From NCBI RefSeq assembly GCF_044784365.2, contig NZ_CP173065.2: a DNA stretch of 64,000 bases. One strand, written 5' to 3'. Both the position numbers and the translations under genes were made by a program. This document shows, one piece after another, positions 32,486-39,875 of this stretch (its first letter is position 1; each line of letters begins with the position of its first letter). The notes below the pieces were generated by a model, which worked only from the letters and a program-made list of their open reading frames with translations, searched no databases and had not been told where the DNA came from. The stretch comes from Cetobacterium_A somerae. Lineage in GTDB: Bacteria; Fusobacteriota; Fusobacteriia; Fusobacteriales; Fusobacteriaceae.

Positions 32486-33622
32486 ATGAGTAAGAAGTAT
32501 AGATTAATAGCCTCAGCAACAATGGGGTTAGAGAGCGTTGTTAAAGATGAGTGTAAAGATTTAGGATTTGAAAATATTGAAACATTTAACGGAAGAGTTG
32601 AATTTGATGGAGATGAAAAAGACATTGTAGAAGCTAACTTACACTTAAGATGTGCAGATAGAGTTTTTATAAAAATGGGAGAGTTTAAAGCTCTAACTTT
32701 TGATAATTTATTTGAAAATATAAAAAGGTTACCTTGGGAAAATATAATTTCAATAGATGGAGAGTTTCCAATAAGTTGGGTAAGTTCAGTAAAATGTAAA
32801 CTTTTTTCAAAATCTGATATTCAGAAAATTGTAAAAAAGGCGATAGTTGAAAGATTAAAAGTAGCATACCAAACAGAAAGACTTATTGAAACAGGAGCTC
32901 ATTATAGAGTTAAGATACAAGCGCATAATGACATATTTTTAGTTATGATTGATACAAGTGGTGAAGGATTACATAAAAGAGGTTACAGAAACTTAATAAA
33001 TGAAGCGCCTCTAAAGGAAACAATGGCAGCAGCTTTAGTGTTATTAAGTCGTTGGAAAGGTGGAGATAGACCTCTATTAGATCCAATGTGTGGAACAGGA
33101 ACTATTGCAATAGAAGCAGCTATGATAGCAAGAAATGTAGCTCCAGGAGTAAATAGAAACTTTGCATCTGAAAAGTGGGATATAATACCTGAAAACTTAT
33201 GGATTGATTTAAGAGATGAAGCGTTTTCAAGGGAAGATTATGATAAAGAAGTGAAAATATATGCTTCTGATATAGATTCTGAAACAGTTGAAGTAGCTAA
33301 ATTAAATGCTATAAGAGCTGGGGTAGAAGAAGAGATTGAATTTAAATGTATGAACTTTTTAGAGTTAGAAACAATGGCAGAAAAAGGTTGCATAGTATCA
33401 AATCCACCATATGGAGATCGTTTGTTAGATGAAGATGCTGTAGAAAGATTGTATGGTCTTATGGGAGATATTTTCCAAATGAGATTCCCAAAATGGTCTT
33501 ACTATATAATTACATCTTATGAAAATTTTGAAAAAGTATTTGGGAAAAAGGCCACAAAAAATAGAAAGCTATATAATGGTGGAATAAAATGTCACTATTA
33601 TCAATATTATGGAGCTAGATAA
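32486..33622 (+). CDS. THUMP-domain 23S rRNA (guanine-N2) methyltransferase, RlmL-like
   Basis: 378 residues: N-terminal THUMP RNA-binding domain (about 1-150), then a Rossmann methyltransferase. The AdoMet loop is LLDPMCGTGTIAIEAA and the catalytic motif SNPPYGDRL. It corresponds to the RlmL N-terminal half (YpsC in Bacillus), without the fused RlmK part. It modifies 23S rRNA in the cytoplasm; the exact base is inferred from the family. Confidence 0.9.
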   Translation: MSKKYRLIASATMGLESVVKDECKDLGFENIETFNGRVEFDGDEKDIVEANLHLRCADRVFIKMGEFKALTFDNLFENIKRLPWENIISIDGEFPISWVSSVKCKLFSKSDIQKIVKKAIVERLKVAYQTERLIETGAHYRVKIQAHNDIFLVMIDTSGEGLHKRGYRNLINEAPLKETMAAALVLLSRWKGGDRPLLDPMCGTGTIAIEAAMIARNVAPGVNRNFASEKWDIIPENLWIDLRDEAFSREDYDKEVKIYASDIDSETVEVAKLNAIRAGVEEEIEFKCMNFLELETMAEKGCIVSNPPYGDRLLDEDAVERLYGLMGDIFQMRFPKWSYYIITSYENFEKVFGKKATKNRKLYNGGIKCHYYQYYGAR

Positions 33623-34854
33623 TGAATGAATTTGATTTAATAGTAGTTGGAGGAGGACCGGGAGGAATTTTTACAGCTATTACAGCAGCAGAAAGAGGCT
33701 TTAAAGTAGCTCTTTTAGAAAAAAATAAACGTATAGGAAATAAAATATTGGTAGCAGGGAGCGGAAAATGTAATTTAACTCACACTGGAAAGCCTAAAGA
33801 TTTTTCTGATAAATATGGACAAAATGGAAAATTTTTAAAAGAGGCTTTAAATAAATACTCTCCAGAGATGTTAAAGATGTTTTTTAAAGAAAATGGGTTA
33901 CCTTTAGTTTTAGTTGAAGAAACTGGAAAATATTTTCCTGAAACATTTAGTTCTTTAGATGTTGTAGATCTTTTAAAAAGAAAGATGTTGACTTTAGGCA
34001 TTAAAATAATAGAGGGAATAAAAATAGAAGGTATTCAAAAAAACTTAGAGATATTTTCAATTTTTACGGATAAAGGATTATATAAGTGTGATAATTTAGT
34101 TCTAGCAACAGGTGGAAAATCTTATCCTGGAGTTGGAACAACAGGAGATGGATATGTGATGGCTAAGGAACTAGGGCATAAAATTGTACCGCCAAAACCA
34201 GCACTAAGTCCTATATATGTGAGAGATTATTTTTTTCAAGAACTTTCTGGAATAAGTTTTCAAAATGTTAAAATTACTATTTGGAAAGAAAATAAAAAAG
34301 TTATAGAAAAAAAAGGAGCTGTTTTATTGACGCATACAAATTTTAGTGGTCCTGGAATATTGGATAATTCAAGATTTGTTGAAAGTGAAAGTCAGTTAGA
34401 GATTAATTATATTGGAAAAGAGTATGAAATTTTAAATAAAGAGCTAATCGAAGAGATGAATAAAGATGGTAAAAAAACAATAAAGAAAGTTTTATCTTAT
34501 TATTTTTTACCTGAAAGATTTATAAAAACTATATTGTCTATTTTAGAAATAAGTGAAGAGTTAAAAATGGCAGAACTTTCAAAAGAAAAAAGAGAGAGTC
34601 TAGTAAAATTATTAACTTCAAATAAGATGGAGATAACAAAAGTTGGAAGTTTTGAGATGGCTATGGTAACAAGAGGAGGAGTCTCTTTAGATGAGGTAAA
34701 TGCTAAAACTATGGAATCTAAAAAAATACAAGGTCTTTATTTAGTTGGAGAACTTTTAGATGTCGATGGAGATACAGGTGGATATAATATTCAAGCAGCA
34801 TGTTCTACTGGAGTTTTAGCTGGAAAATCTATGAGAAAAAAGGAGAGAGAATAA
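33622..34854 (+). CDS. HI0933/YhiN-family FAD-dependent oxidoreductase
   Basis: 410 residues. The FAD dinucleotide loop is VVGGGPGGIFTAITAAERG near the N-terminus. The family-specific GNKILVAGSGKCNLTH, ATGGKSYPGVGTTGDGY and MVTRGGVSLDEVN, and the C-terminal LYLVGELLDVDGDTGGYN, are all present. The physiological substrate of this widely conserved flavoprotein family is not established. It overlaps the methyltransferase by one base (TAATG) and is coupled to the following gene in the same way. Confidence 0.9.
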   Translation: MNEFDLIVVGGGPGGIFTAITAAERGFKVALLEKNKRIGNKILVAGSGKCNLTHTGKPKDFSDKYGQNGKFLKEALNKYSPEMLKMFFKENGLPLVLVEETGKYFPETFSSLDVVDLLKRKMLTLGIKIIEGIKIEGIQKNLEIFSIFTDKGLYKCDNLVLATGGKSYPGVGTTGDGYVMAKELGHKIVPPKPALSPIYVRDYFFQELSGISFQNVKITIWKENKKVIEKKGAVLLTHTNFSGPGILDNSRFVESESQLEINYIGKEYEILNKELIEEMNKDGKKTIKKVLSYYFLPERFIKTILSILEISEELKMAELSKEKRESLVKLLTSNKMEITKVGSFEMAMVTRGGVSLDEVNAKTMESKKIQGLYLVGELLDVDGDTGGYNIQAACSTGVLAGKSMRKKERE

Positions 34855-35507
34855 TGAAAAAAGAGGAATTTATAAGTTATGCTCAAGAAGTAATTTTAAC
34901 AGTTTTAAAGATTACTTCTACTCAATTGGATAAGTTAAGAGAGATGGGAGATATTTCAGGCGAGGAAATTTTAACTGAAAAAGTTTTATTACCTTATGAA
35001 AAAATATATGGGGCACTTTTAGAAATGAAAGTAGACAAAATGAATGAAGAAGAGTTTAACTCTTTTAAAGACATGGTAGAAGAGATAAGAGAAAAAAATA
35101 GATTACCGCTTGAAAAAATTCAAGAGACTTTAAAAAAGAGAGAAGAACTAAAAAATAAGTCGGGAGCTATAGTTGTAAAAAGATTTTTTAAATATAATTT
35201 GAATAGATTGCTAGACAAAAAGGATAAAATACTTAACAGATACAATCAGCTAGCAACAGAAGAACAAAATTTAGAAAACTTATTAAAAGACACTATACAA
35301 GAAGAGGAACAATTTGATATAATTTATAAGCTGCAACCAGTGAGAGAAAAACTTAGAGATACAGAGGATAAGTACTTAGTTGTTGAAAAAGATATCAATC
35401 AATTAAAAAAGAAGTTAGAATCTAAATGGCCTTATGAAATTTACGGGGTTGTTTCAGAAGAGGAACTTTTAGAAACATATAAAGAAGCTTTTAAAATGGA
35501 GGACTAG
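34854..35507 (+). CDS. Uncharacterised helical coiled-coil protein
   Basis: 217 residues from ATG 34854, which shares a base with the upstream stop (TAATG) and follows AAGGAGAG; a longer in-frame opening from 34800 lies inside the flavoprotein gene and was dropped. Almost entirely charged helix, with heptad-like segments around 115-190 (KKDKILNRYNQLATEEQNL; KLRDTEDKYLVVEKDINQL) and a basic patch VVKRFFKYNLNRLLDKK. It has no signal peptide or membrane segment and no cysteine or catalytic motif. I do not recognise the family. It is sandwiched between a flavoprotein and a cyclophilin gene in one operon. Confidence 0.75.
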   Translation: MKKEEFISYAQEVILTVLKITSTQLDKLREMGDISGEEILTEKVLLPYEKIYGALLEMKVDKMNEEEFNSFKDMVEEIREKNRLPLEKIQETLKKREELKNKSGAIVVKRFFKYNLNRLLDKKDKILNRYNQLATEEQNLENLLKDTIQEEEQFDIIYKLQPVREKLRDTEDKYLVVEKDINQLKKKLESKWPYEIYGVVSEEELLETYKEAFKMED

Positions 35508-35512
35508 TAAGA

Positions 35513-36175
35513 ATGGAAAAAGGATTCAAACAGATTTTGATTTTATTGGCAGTATTTATTGTCTTTTTTCTTTCGAAAAAGATGTTTGCAAAACCAAGAG
35601 TTGTTTTAGGAAAAAATATGGAGGTAAGAAATATGAAAGAAGTAAAATTAAACGCAAAAATAGTTACACCAAGAGGAGATATTAACTTAGTTCTTTTCCC
35701 AGAAGTAGCACCAGTAACAGTATTAAACTTTGCGCACTTAGCAATGAGAGGATACTATAATGGTATTAAATTTCATAGAGTAATTGAAGACTTTATGATT
35801 CAAGGTGGAGATCCAACAGGAACAGGAACAGGTGGACCAGGATATCAATTTATAGATGAGTTTAAAGAAGGAGTAGTTTTTGATAAAAAAGGAATATTAG
35901 CAATGGCTAATGCTGGACCAGAAACAAATGGATCACAATTCTTTATAACTCATGTTGAGACACCTTGGTTAAACTACAAGCATACAATTTTTGGTGAAGT
36001 TGTATCTGAAGCTGACCAAAAAGTTGTAGACTCAGTAAAGCAAGGAGATATCATTGAGAGAATTGAGATTACAGGAGATGTAGAAGAGTTCTTAAAAAAT
36101 GAGGAGAATGCTGAATTTACAGCTCAAATGGATGAAATCTTAGATTCTCAATTTCCAAATTTAGTACAATACTAA
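35513..36175 (+). CDS. Cyclophilin-type peptidyl-prolyl isomerase
   Basis: 220 residues. Residues 7-22 are a membrane anchor or signal (ILILLAVFIVFFLSKK without a clear cleavage site). The cyclophilin domain follows: FHRVIEDFMIQGGDPTGTGT (catalytic Arg in FHRV), MANAGPETNGSQFFIT and WLNYKHTIFGEV. The C-terminal 30 residues are an acidic extension. A second, nearly ideal ribosome site (GGAGGT, seven bases before ATG 35633 = Met41) sits between anchor and domain, so a cytoplasmic form may also be made. The first start has GGAGG ten bases upstream. Confidence 0.9.
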   Translation: MEKGFKQILILLAVFIVFFLSKKMFAKPRVVLGKNMEVRNMKEVKLNAKIVTPRGDINLVLFPEVAPVTVLNFAHLAMRGYYNGIKFHRVIEDFMIQGGDPTGTGTGGPGYQFIDEFKEGVVFDKKGILAMANAGPETNGSQFFITHVETPWLNYKHTIFGEVVSEADQKVVDSVKQGDIIERIEITGDVEEFLKNEENAEFTAQMDEILDSQFPNLVQY

Positions 36176-36199
36176 TTTAAAAATAGGGGGATAATTCTC

Positions 36200-37087
36200 A
36201 TGGTGAAGATAGAGAATGAAAAGTTAACTGTACTAATTAATAAGTTTGGTGCAGAATTGAAAAGTGTTATAAACAAAGAGAATGGAATTGAATATATTTG
36301 GCCAGGAACTGAGGGAAGTTTTAAAAAAAGTGCTCCAAATTTATTTCCTTTTATAGGGAATATTTTAAGTGGAGAAATAGATTATCCTTTAGGGAAAAAT
36401 GAAAGAGTTACTCTTCCAATGACAAAGCATGGATTTGCTAGAGATTTAGAGTTTGAAACTTTAGAAGTAACAAATGATACAGCAAGATTTCAATTAAAAC
36501 CAAATTCATATACAAAGGAAAGATATCCTTATAATTTCTCTTTAATAGTTGAATACATATTAGTAGAGGATACTTTACATCATAATTATATAGTTAAAAA
36601 CAGTGATGTAGTTGAGATGTACTATCATATCGGTGGACATACAGCTTTTTATTGTAACTATAATAATGACAAAACTTTTGAGAATTATTATTTAGAATTA
36701 AAAGAAGAAGAGTGTAATTTATATAAAATTGATGAAAGAAATAACTCTTTTTTATTTGATATTCCAGAGAAGATAACAATATGTGAGAAGTTTAATTTAT
36801 CGAAAGATAAATTTGCTAAAGATGCATTAGTATTTGAAGGGATGGAAAATAAACAAATAGATATAAAACATTTAAACTCTTCTCATGGAGTTGAATTTAA
36901 ATTTGAAAATTTACCAATATTAACTTTATGGACAAGTACAGATTCGAGTGAATTTATTTGTTTAGAACCATGGGCTGGAATAACAGATTTTACAAATGGT
37001 TCTAATAAAGTCGAAAGTAAAAAAGAGATTCAGAGATTAAATTCAAATGAACAAAAGAAATATTCACAAATAATAAGATTTTATTAA
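36200..37087 (+). CDS. Aldose 1-epimerase family protein (galactose mutarotase-like)
   Basis: 295 residues with the mutarotase beta-sandwich pattern: GAELKSVINKENGIEYIWPG near the start, FPFIGNILSGE, then TKHGFARDLEFE with the catalytic-type His, and YYHIGGHTAFYCN. The C-terminal FICLEPWAGITDF carries the catalytic-type Glu. It is closest to the LacX/YeaD side of the family, which may act on phosphosugars. It ends the psd-to-epimerase run; a terminator follows. Confidence 0.85.
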   Translation: MVKIENEKLTVLINKFGAELKSVINKENGIEYIWPGTEGSFKKSAPNLFPFIGNILSGEIDYPLGKNERVTLPMTKHGFARDLEFETLEVTNDTARFQLKPNSYTKERYPYNFSLIVEYILVEDTLHHNYIVKNSDVVEMYYHIGGHTAFYCNYNNDKTFENYYLELKEEECNLYKIDERNNSFLFDIPEKITICEKFNLSKDKFAKDALVFEGMENKQIDIKHLNSSHGVEFKFENLPILTLWTSTDSSEFICLEPWAGITDFTNGSNKVESKKEIQRLNSNEQKKYSQIIRFY

Positions 37088-37090
37088 AAT

Positions 37091-37137
37091 AAACACTTCT
37101 ATACAGAGATTGTATCTTTGGATAGAAGTGTTTTTAT
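37091..37137. terminator. Terminator after the epimerase gene
   Basis: AAACACTTCTAT (37091-37102) pairs with ATAGAAGTGTTT (37122-37133), followed by TTATTTT. It can also act on the convergent gene ending at 37147. Confidence 0.75.
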
Positions 37138-37146
37138 TTTGTTTAA

Positions 37147-38160
37147 TTATTTTCCAAAAGAACAATGTGGAAAAGTACAGATTGGGCAGTCAAGACATAG
37201 TCCCCCATGACCATAAGAAGCAATATCTTCAAAAGTTATTTTTTCATCGGCTAAAATTCTAGGTAAAACTAAATCAAAAGCAGTTCTTTTAGAGTGCATA
37301 ACACAACCAGGTAAACCTAAGATAGCTCTATCTCCATGATAAGCTAAAAGCAACATAGCTCCAGGTAAAACAGGGGAACCATAAGTTATTAACTCTCCAC
37401 CCATCTCTCTTATAGCAAGAGGAGTTCTATCATCGGGATCTACAGACATACCACCTGTACAAAGAATAAGTTCAGCCTCGCTATCTAGTGCTTCTTGTAT
37501 TTTCTCTTTTATCATCTCTTTTTCATCTGAAGAGAATGCATGATAAACAACTTCGCATCCATATTCTTCAACTTTTTTAGTTAGAATAGGACCGAATTTA
37601 TCTTGAATTCTTCCGTAGAAAACCTCATTTCCAGTGGTTATGATAGCTATTTTTTTTGATTTGATTGGTAAAATTTTAATAATATTTTCTTTTGAGATAT
37701 TTTCCATCTCTATGATTTTATCTTCATTAATAACTAGAGGAATAACTCTTGTTCCAGCTACTTTTGTTCCCTTTTTTATGGGTGTGTTATTGTGTAAAGT
37801 AGATACAATAATTTCTCCTAGACTATTTATTTTTAGTAATTCAGCTACATCAACTTTTAAAAGTCCATCAATATTTGCAATAAAATCTATTTTTCCCTCT
37901 TTTATTGGTGAAAAATCTAAGCCTTCACCAGCAATATGTTCTTTTATTCTAATTGCAGCATCATTTTCATGTAAAGTTCCCTCTTGATGCTCCCATACGT
38001 AAAGGTTGTCTTTTCCTAGTTTTAAAAGCTCTGGAATATCCTCTGATTGTATAATATGACCTTTTTTGAAGGCTACCCCTTTAAATTCTCCAGGAACAAT
38101 TTTTGTGATATCATGGCATAAAATCATACCAGCAGCATCAATAGTTTTAACAGTTTTCAT
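37147..38160 (-). CDS. Molybdopterin-binding (MoeA/MogA-like) domain protein with C-terminal cysteine cluster
   Basis: 337 residues. Residues about 165-300 are a MoCF-type molybdopterin-binding fold: IAIITTGNEVFYGRIQD, then ILCTGGMSVDPDDRTP and GSPVLPGAMLLLAYHGDRAILGLPG. The N-terminal part (TIDAAGMILCHDITKIVPG) is MoeA-like but shortened. The tail carries CX2CX2CX4C (Cys322, 325, 328, 333), with no equivalent in MoeA. No other cofactor-synthesis gene is nearby. It may be a cofactor-sensing or delivery protein with a metal site; the function is not established. AGGGGTT precedes the start. Confidence 0.8.
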   Translation of the reverse strand: MKTVKTIDAAGMILCHDITKIVPGEFKGVAFKKGHIIQSEDIPELLKLGKDNLYVWEHQEGTLHENDAAIRIKEHIAGEGLDFSPIKEGKIDFIANIDGLLKVDVAELLKINSLGEIIVSTLHNNTPIKKGTKVAGTRVIPLVINEDKIIEMENISKENIIKILPIKSKKIAIITTGNEVFYGRIQDKFGPILTKKVEEYGCEVVYHAFSSDEKEMIKEKIQEALDSEAELILCTGGMSVDPDDRTPLAIREMGGELITYGSPVLPGAMLLLAYHGDRAILGLPGCVMHSKRTAFDLVLPRILADEKITFEDIASYGHGGLCLDCPICTFPHCSFGK

Positions 38161-38171
38161 AAAACCCCTCC

Positions 38172-38948
38172 CTAAATATATTGTTTTATAAGAATTTTAA
38201 ATTTTCCTTTTTTGTTTTCACCTAAGTTTTTTTCTAAAATAAATTTTCCTTTTTTTCTAATTGTAATTACTGAACCGATATTAACTATTTTATTTTTACT
38301 TTTTTCAGTATTATAGTTAACTAAAACATCTCCACTTTCAATCAAATTTGTACTTATATTTCTAGATGAATTTGCAATAGAAGCTATAATAGAGTCAAGT
38401 CTAAAAGATGAAACAGTATCTGTAATCTCTTTAAACTCCAATTGAGGAACTTGAGATGTACTAATGGTGCTAATTTTTATAGGAATAGTATTTATTTGCT
38501 CAAGATTATTTTTTATAATATTAAAAATATCATTTGTAGCTATGCAATAACCGATGTTATCTTTAACGATAATATCACCTAAAGTTTCTCGTTTAAGTCC
38601 AAGCCCCATAATAGTCCCCAAAAAATCTTTATGGTACAAAATTTTAAATTTGTTAGAAGCATCAATTTTAAAATAAGTAACAACTTCTTCTAAATGTGAA
38701 AAATTAAAGTTTTTTGGTGTGAAAATTACTAACTGTTTTTCACTATAAGGAGTTAAACCTAAAGTAAGCACATCTAAATTAATTGATTCACAAACGTCAT
38801 GAAGTTTTGTCCAGATTTGTGGAGGTAAAAAAATAGAGCCATAAACAGGATAATCAATTTCTAAACATAACGATAAATCCTCCCAAATAGAAGCTATCAG
38901 AAACTCATCTTCATTTGGAAAAAGGTTAAAAAAATATTTTTTATTCAT
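38172..38948 (-). CDS. YlmH-like S4-domain RNA-binding protein
   Basis: 258 residues. The C-terminal S4 domain lies at about 178-235 (SSFRLDSIIASIANSSRN; LIESGDVLVNYN). The preceding GLGLKRETLGDIIVKDNIGYC is the hallmark of YlmH. In Firmicutes YlmH binds stalled ribosome-peptidyl-tRNA complexes in ribosome rescue, and its gene usually lies in the division cluster. Here it is outside such a cluster, upstream of the molybdopterin-binding gene, with an 11-base gap. Confidence 0.85.
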   Translation of the reverse strand: MNKKYFFNLFPNEDEFLIASIWEDLSLCLEIDYPVYGSIFLPPQIWTKLHDVCESINLDVLTLGLTPYSEKQLVIFTPKNFNFSHLEEVVTYFKIDASNKFKILYHKDFLGTIMGLGLKRETLGDIIVKDNIGYCIATNDIFNIIKNNLEQINTIPIKISTISTSQVPQLEFKEITDTVSSFRLDSIIASIANSSRNISTNLIESGDVLVNYNTEKSKNKIVNIGSVITIRKKGKFILEKNLGENKKGKFKILIKQYI

Positions 38949-38992
38949 ATATTACTCTCTTTCACTAGATTATTTTGAAAAGTATAGACATA

Positions 38993-39024
38993 TTGATTTT
39001 ATATCATATATATGATAAAATCAA
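38993..39024. promoter_or_regulatory. Imperfect palindrome in the divergent ylmH-like/pssA region
   Basis: TTGATTTTAT-AT-CAT (38993-39007) faces ATGATAAAATCAA (39012-39024); the left arm has two extra bases. It lies between the two starts and may be a regulator site or overlapping promoters. No clean -35/-10 pair could be assigned. Confidence 0.35.
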
Positions 39025-39056
39025 ATAGATTTGTAAAAACAGGGAGATGATTAAAA

Positions 39057-39767
39057 ATGGTAGAAAGAAAGTATATTGCACCTAATGCAATTACAGCAGC
39101 GAATATGTTTTTAGGATATCTAAGTATCACAGCTTCCATAGCGGGGGATTTCTCAAAAGCTATTTGGTTTATAATATTAGCTATGGTATGCGACGGTTTA
39201 GATGGAAAAACAGCGAGAAAACTAGATGCATTTAGTGAATTTGGAAAGGAGTTCGACTCTTTCTGTGATGCAATATCTTTTGGATTAGCACCGGGTATAT
39301 TAGTTTATTCAGTACTAAAAAGTTCTGATGGGATGAAATCTTTTGTTATTCCAATATCGTTTATATATGCACTGTGCGGAGTTATGAGATTAGTTAAATT
39401 TAATATAGTAACAACAGCATCAAGTGAAAAAGATGACTTTAGTGGTATGCCAATTCCTTCAGGAGCGTCAGTTGTATGCTCGTACTTATTATTTGTTGAG
39501 GTAATAAAAACAAATTTTGGAATGAATCTATTTTCAATTGAAGTTTTTGTAGGGTTGACACTATTAGCTGCAATTTTAATGGTAAGTACAATACCATTTA
39601 AAACACCTGATAAAGTATTTGGATTTGTTCCTAAAAAGCTAACAATACCATTTATTGTCTTAATTTTAGTGACGTTGAAATACAGCATGTTTATAGTTAC
39701 TTGTTACTATATACTAGTTAATTTAACAAAATTTTTTACAGAGAGATCAAAAGAAGACGTTGAATAA
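39057..39767 (+). CDS. pssA: CDP-diacylglycerol-serine O-phosphatidyltransferase
   Basis: 236 residues with about seven membrane helices. The CDP-alcohol phosphatidyltransferase signature is complete: Asp49-Gly50-x2-Ala53-Arg54-x8-Gly63-x3-Asp67-x3-Asp71. It makes phosphatidylserine, the substrate of psd at 30080. It is a single gene ending at a terminator. The serine specificity is inferred from the subfamily sequence (RKYIAPNAITAANMFLGYLS start) and the presence of psd. Confidence 0.92.
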   Translation: MVERKYIAPNAITAANMFLGYLSITASIAGDFSKAIWFIILAMVCDGLDGKTARKLDAFSEFGKEFDSFCDAISFGLAPGILVYSVLKSSDGMKSFVIPISFIYALCGVMRLVKFNIVTTASSEKDDFSGMPIPSGASVVCSYLLFVEVIKTNFGMNLFSIEVFVGLTLLAAILMVSTIPFKTPDKVFGFVPKKLTIPFIVLILVTLKYSMFIVTCYYILVNLTKFFTERSKEDVE

Positions 39768-39783
39768 AAAATAATTAATTATG

Positions 39784-39829
39784 ATACCCGATAAAATCCA
39801 AAAAAACTATTGGAAAATCGGGTATTTTA
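39784..39829 (+). terminator. Terminator after pssA
   Basis: ATACCCGAT (39784-39792) pairs with ATCGGGTAT (39817-39825), with an inner TCCA/TGGA stem, followed by TTTAT. Confidence 0.75.
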
Positions 39830-39830
39830 T

Positions 39831-39860
39831 TTGAATAGTAATATAATTATATGGTATAAT
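39831..39860 (+). promoter_or_regulatory. Promoter of pcrA
   Basis: TTGAAT (39831-39836), 18-base spacer, TGG-TATAAT (TATAAT 39855-39860, extended -10). It fixes the start downstream at 39876. Confidence 0.65.
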
Positions 39861-39875
39861 TTTAAAGGAGTAATT

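Noticed and set aside
31942..32625. Long minus-strand open frame opposite the AI-2E transporter gene
   Set aside because: Antisense shadow of a well-supported gene; it has low-complexity composition and crosses a gene boundary.
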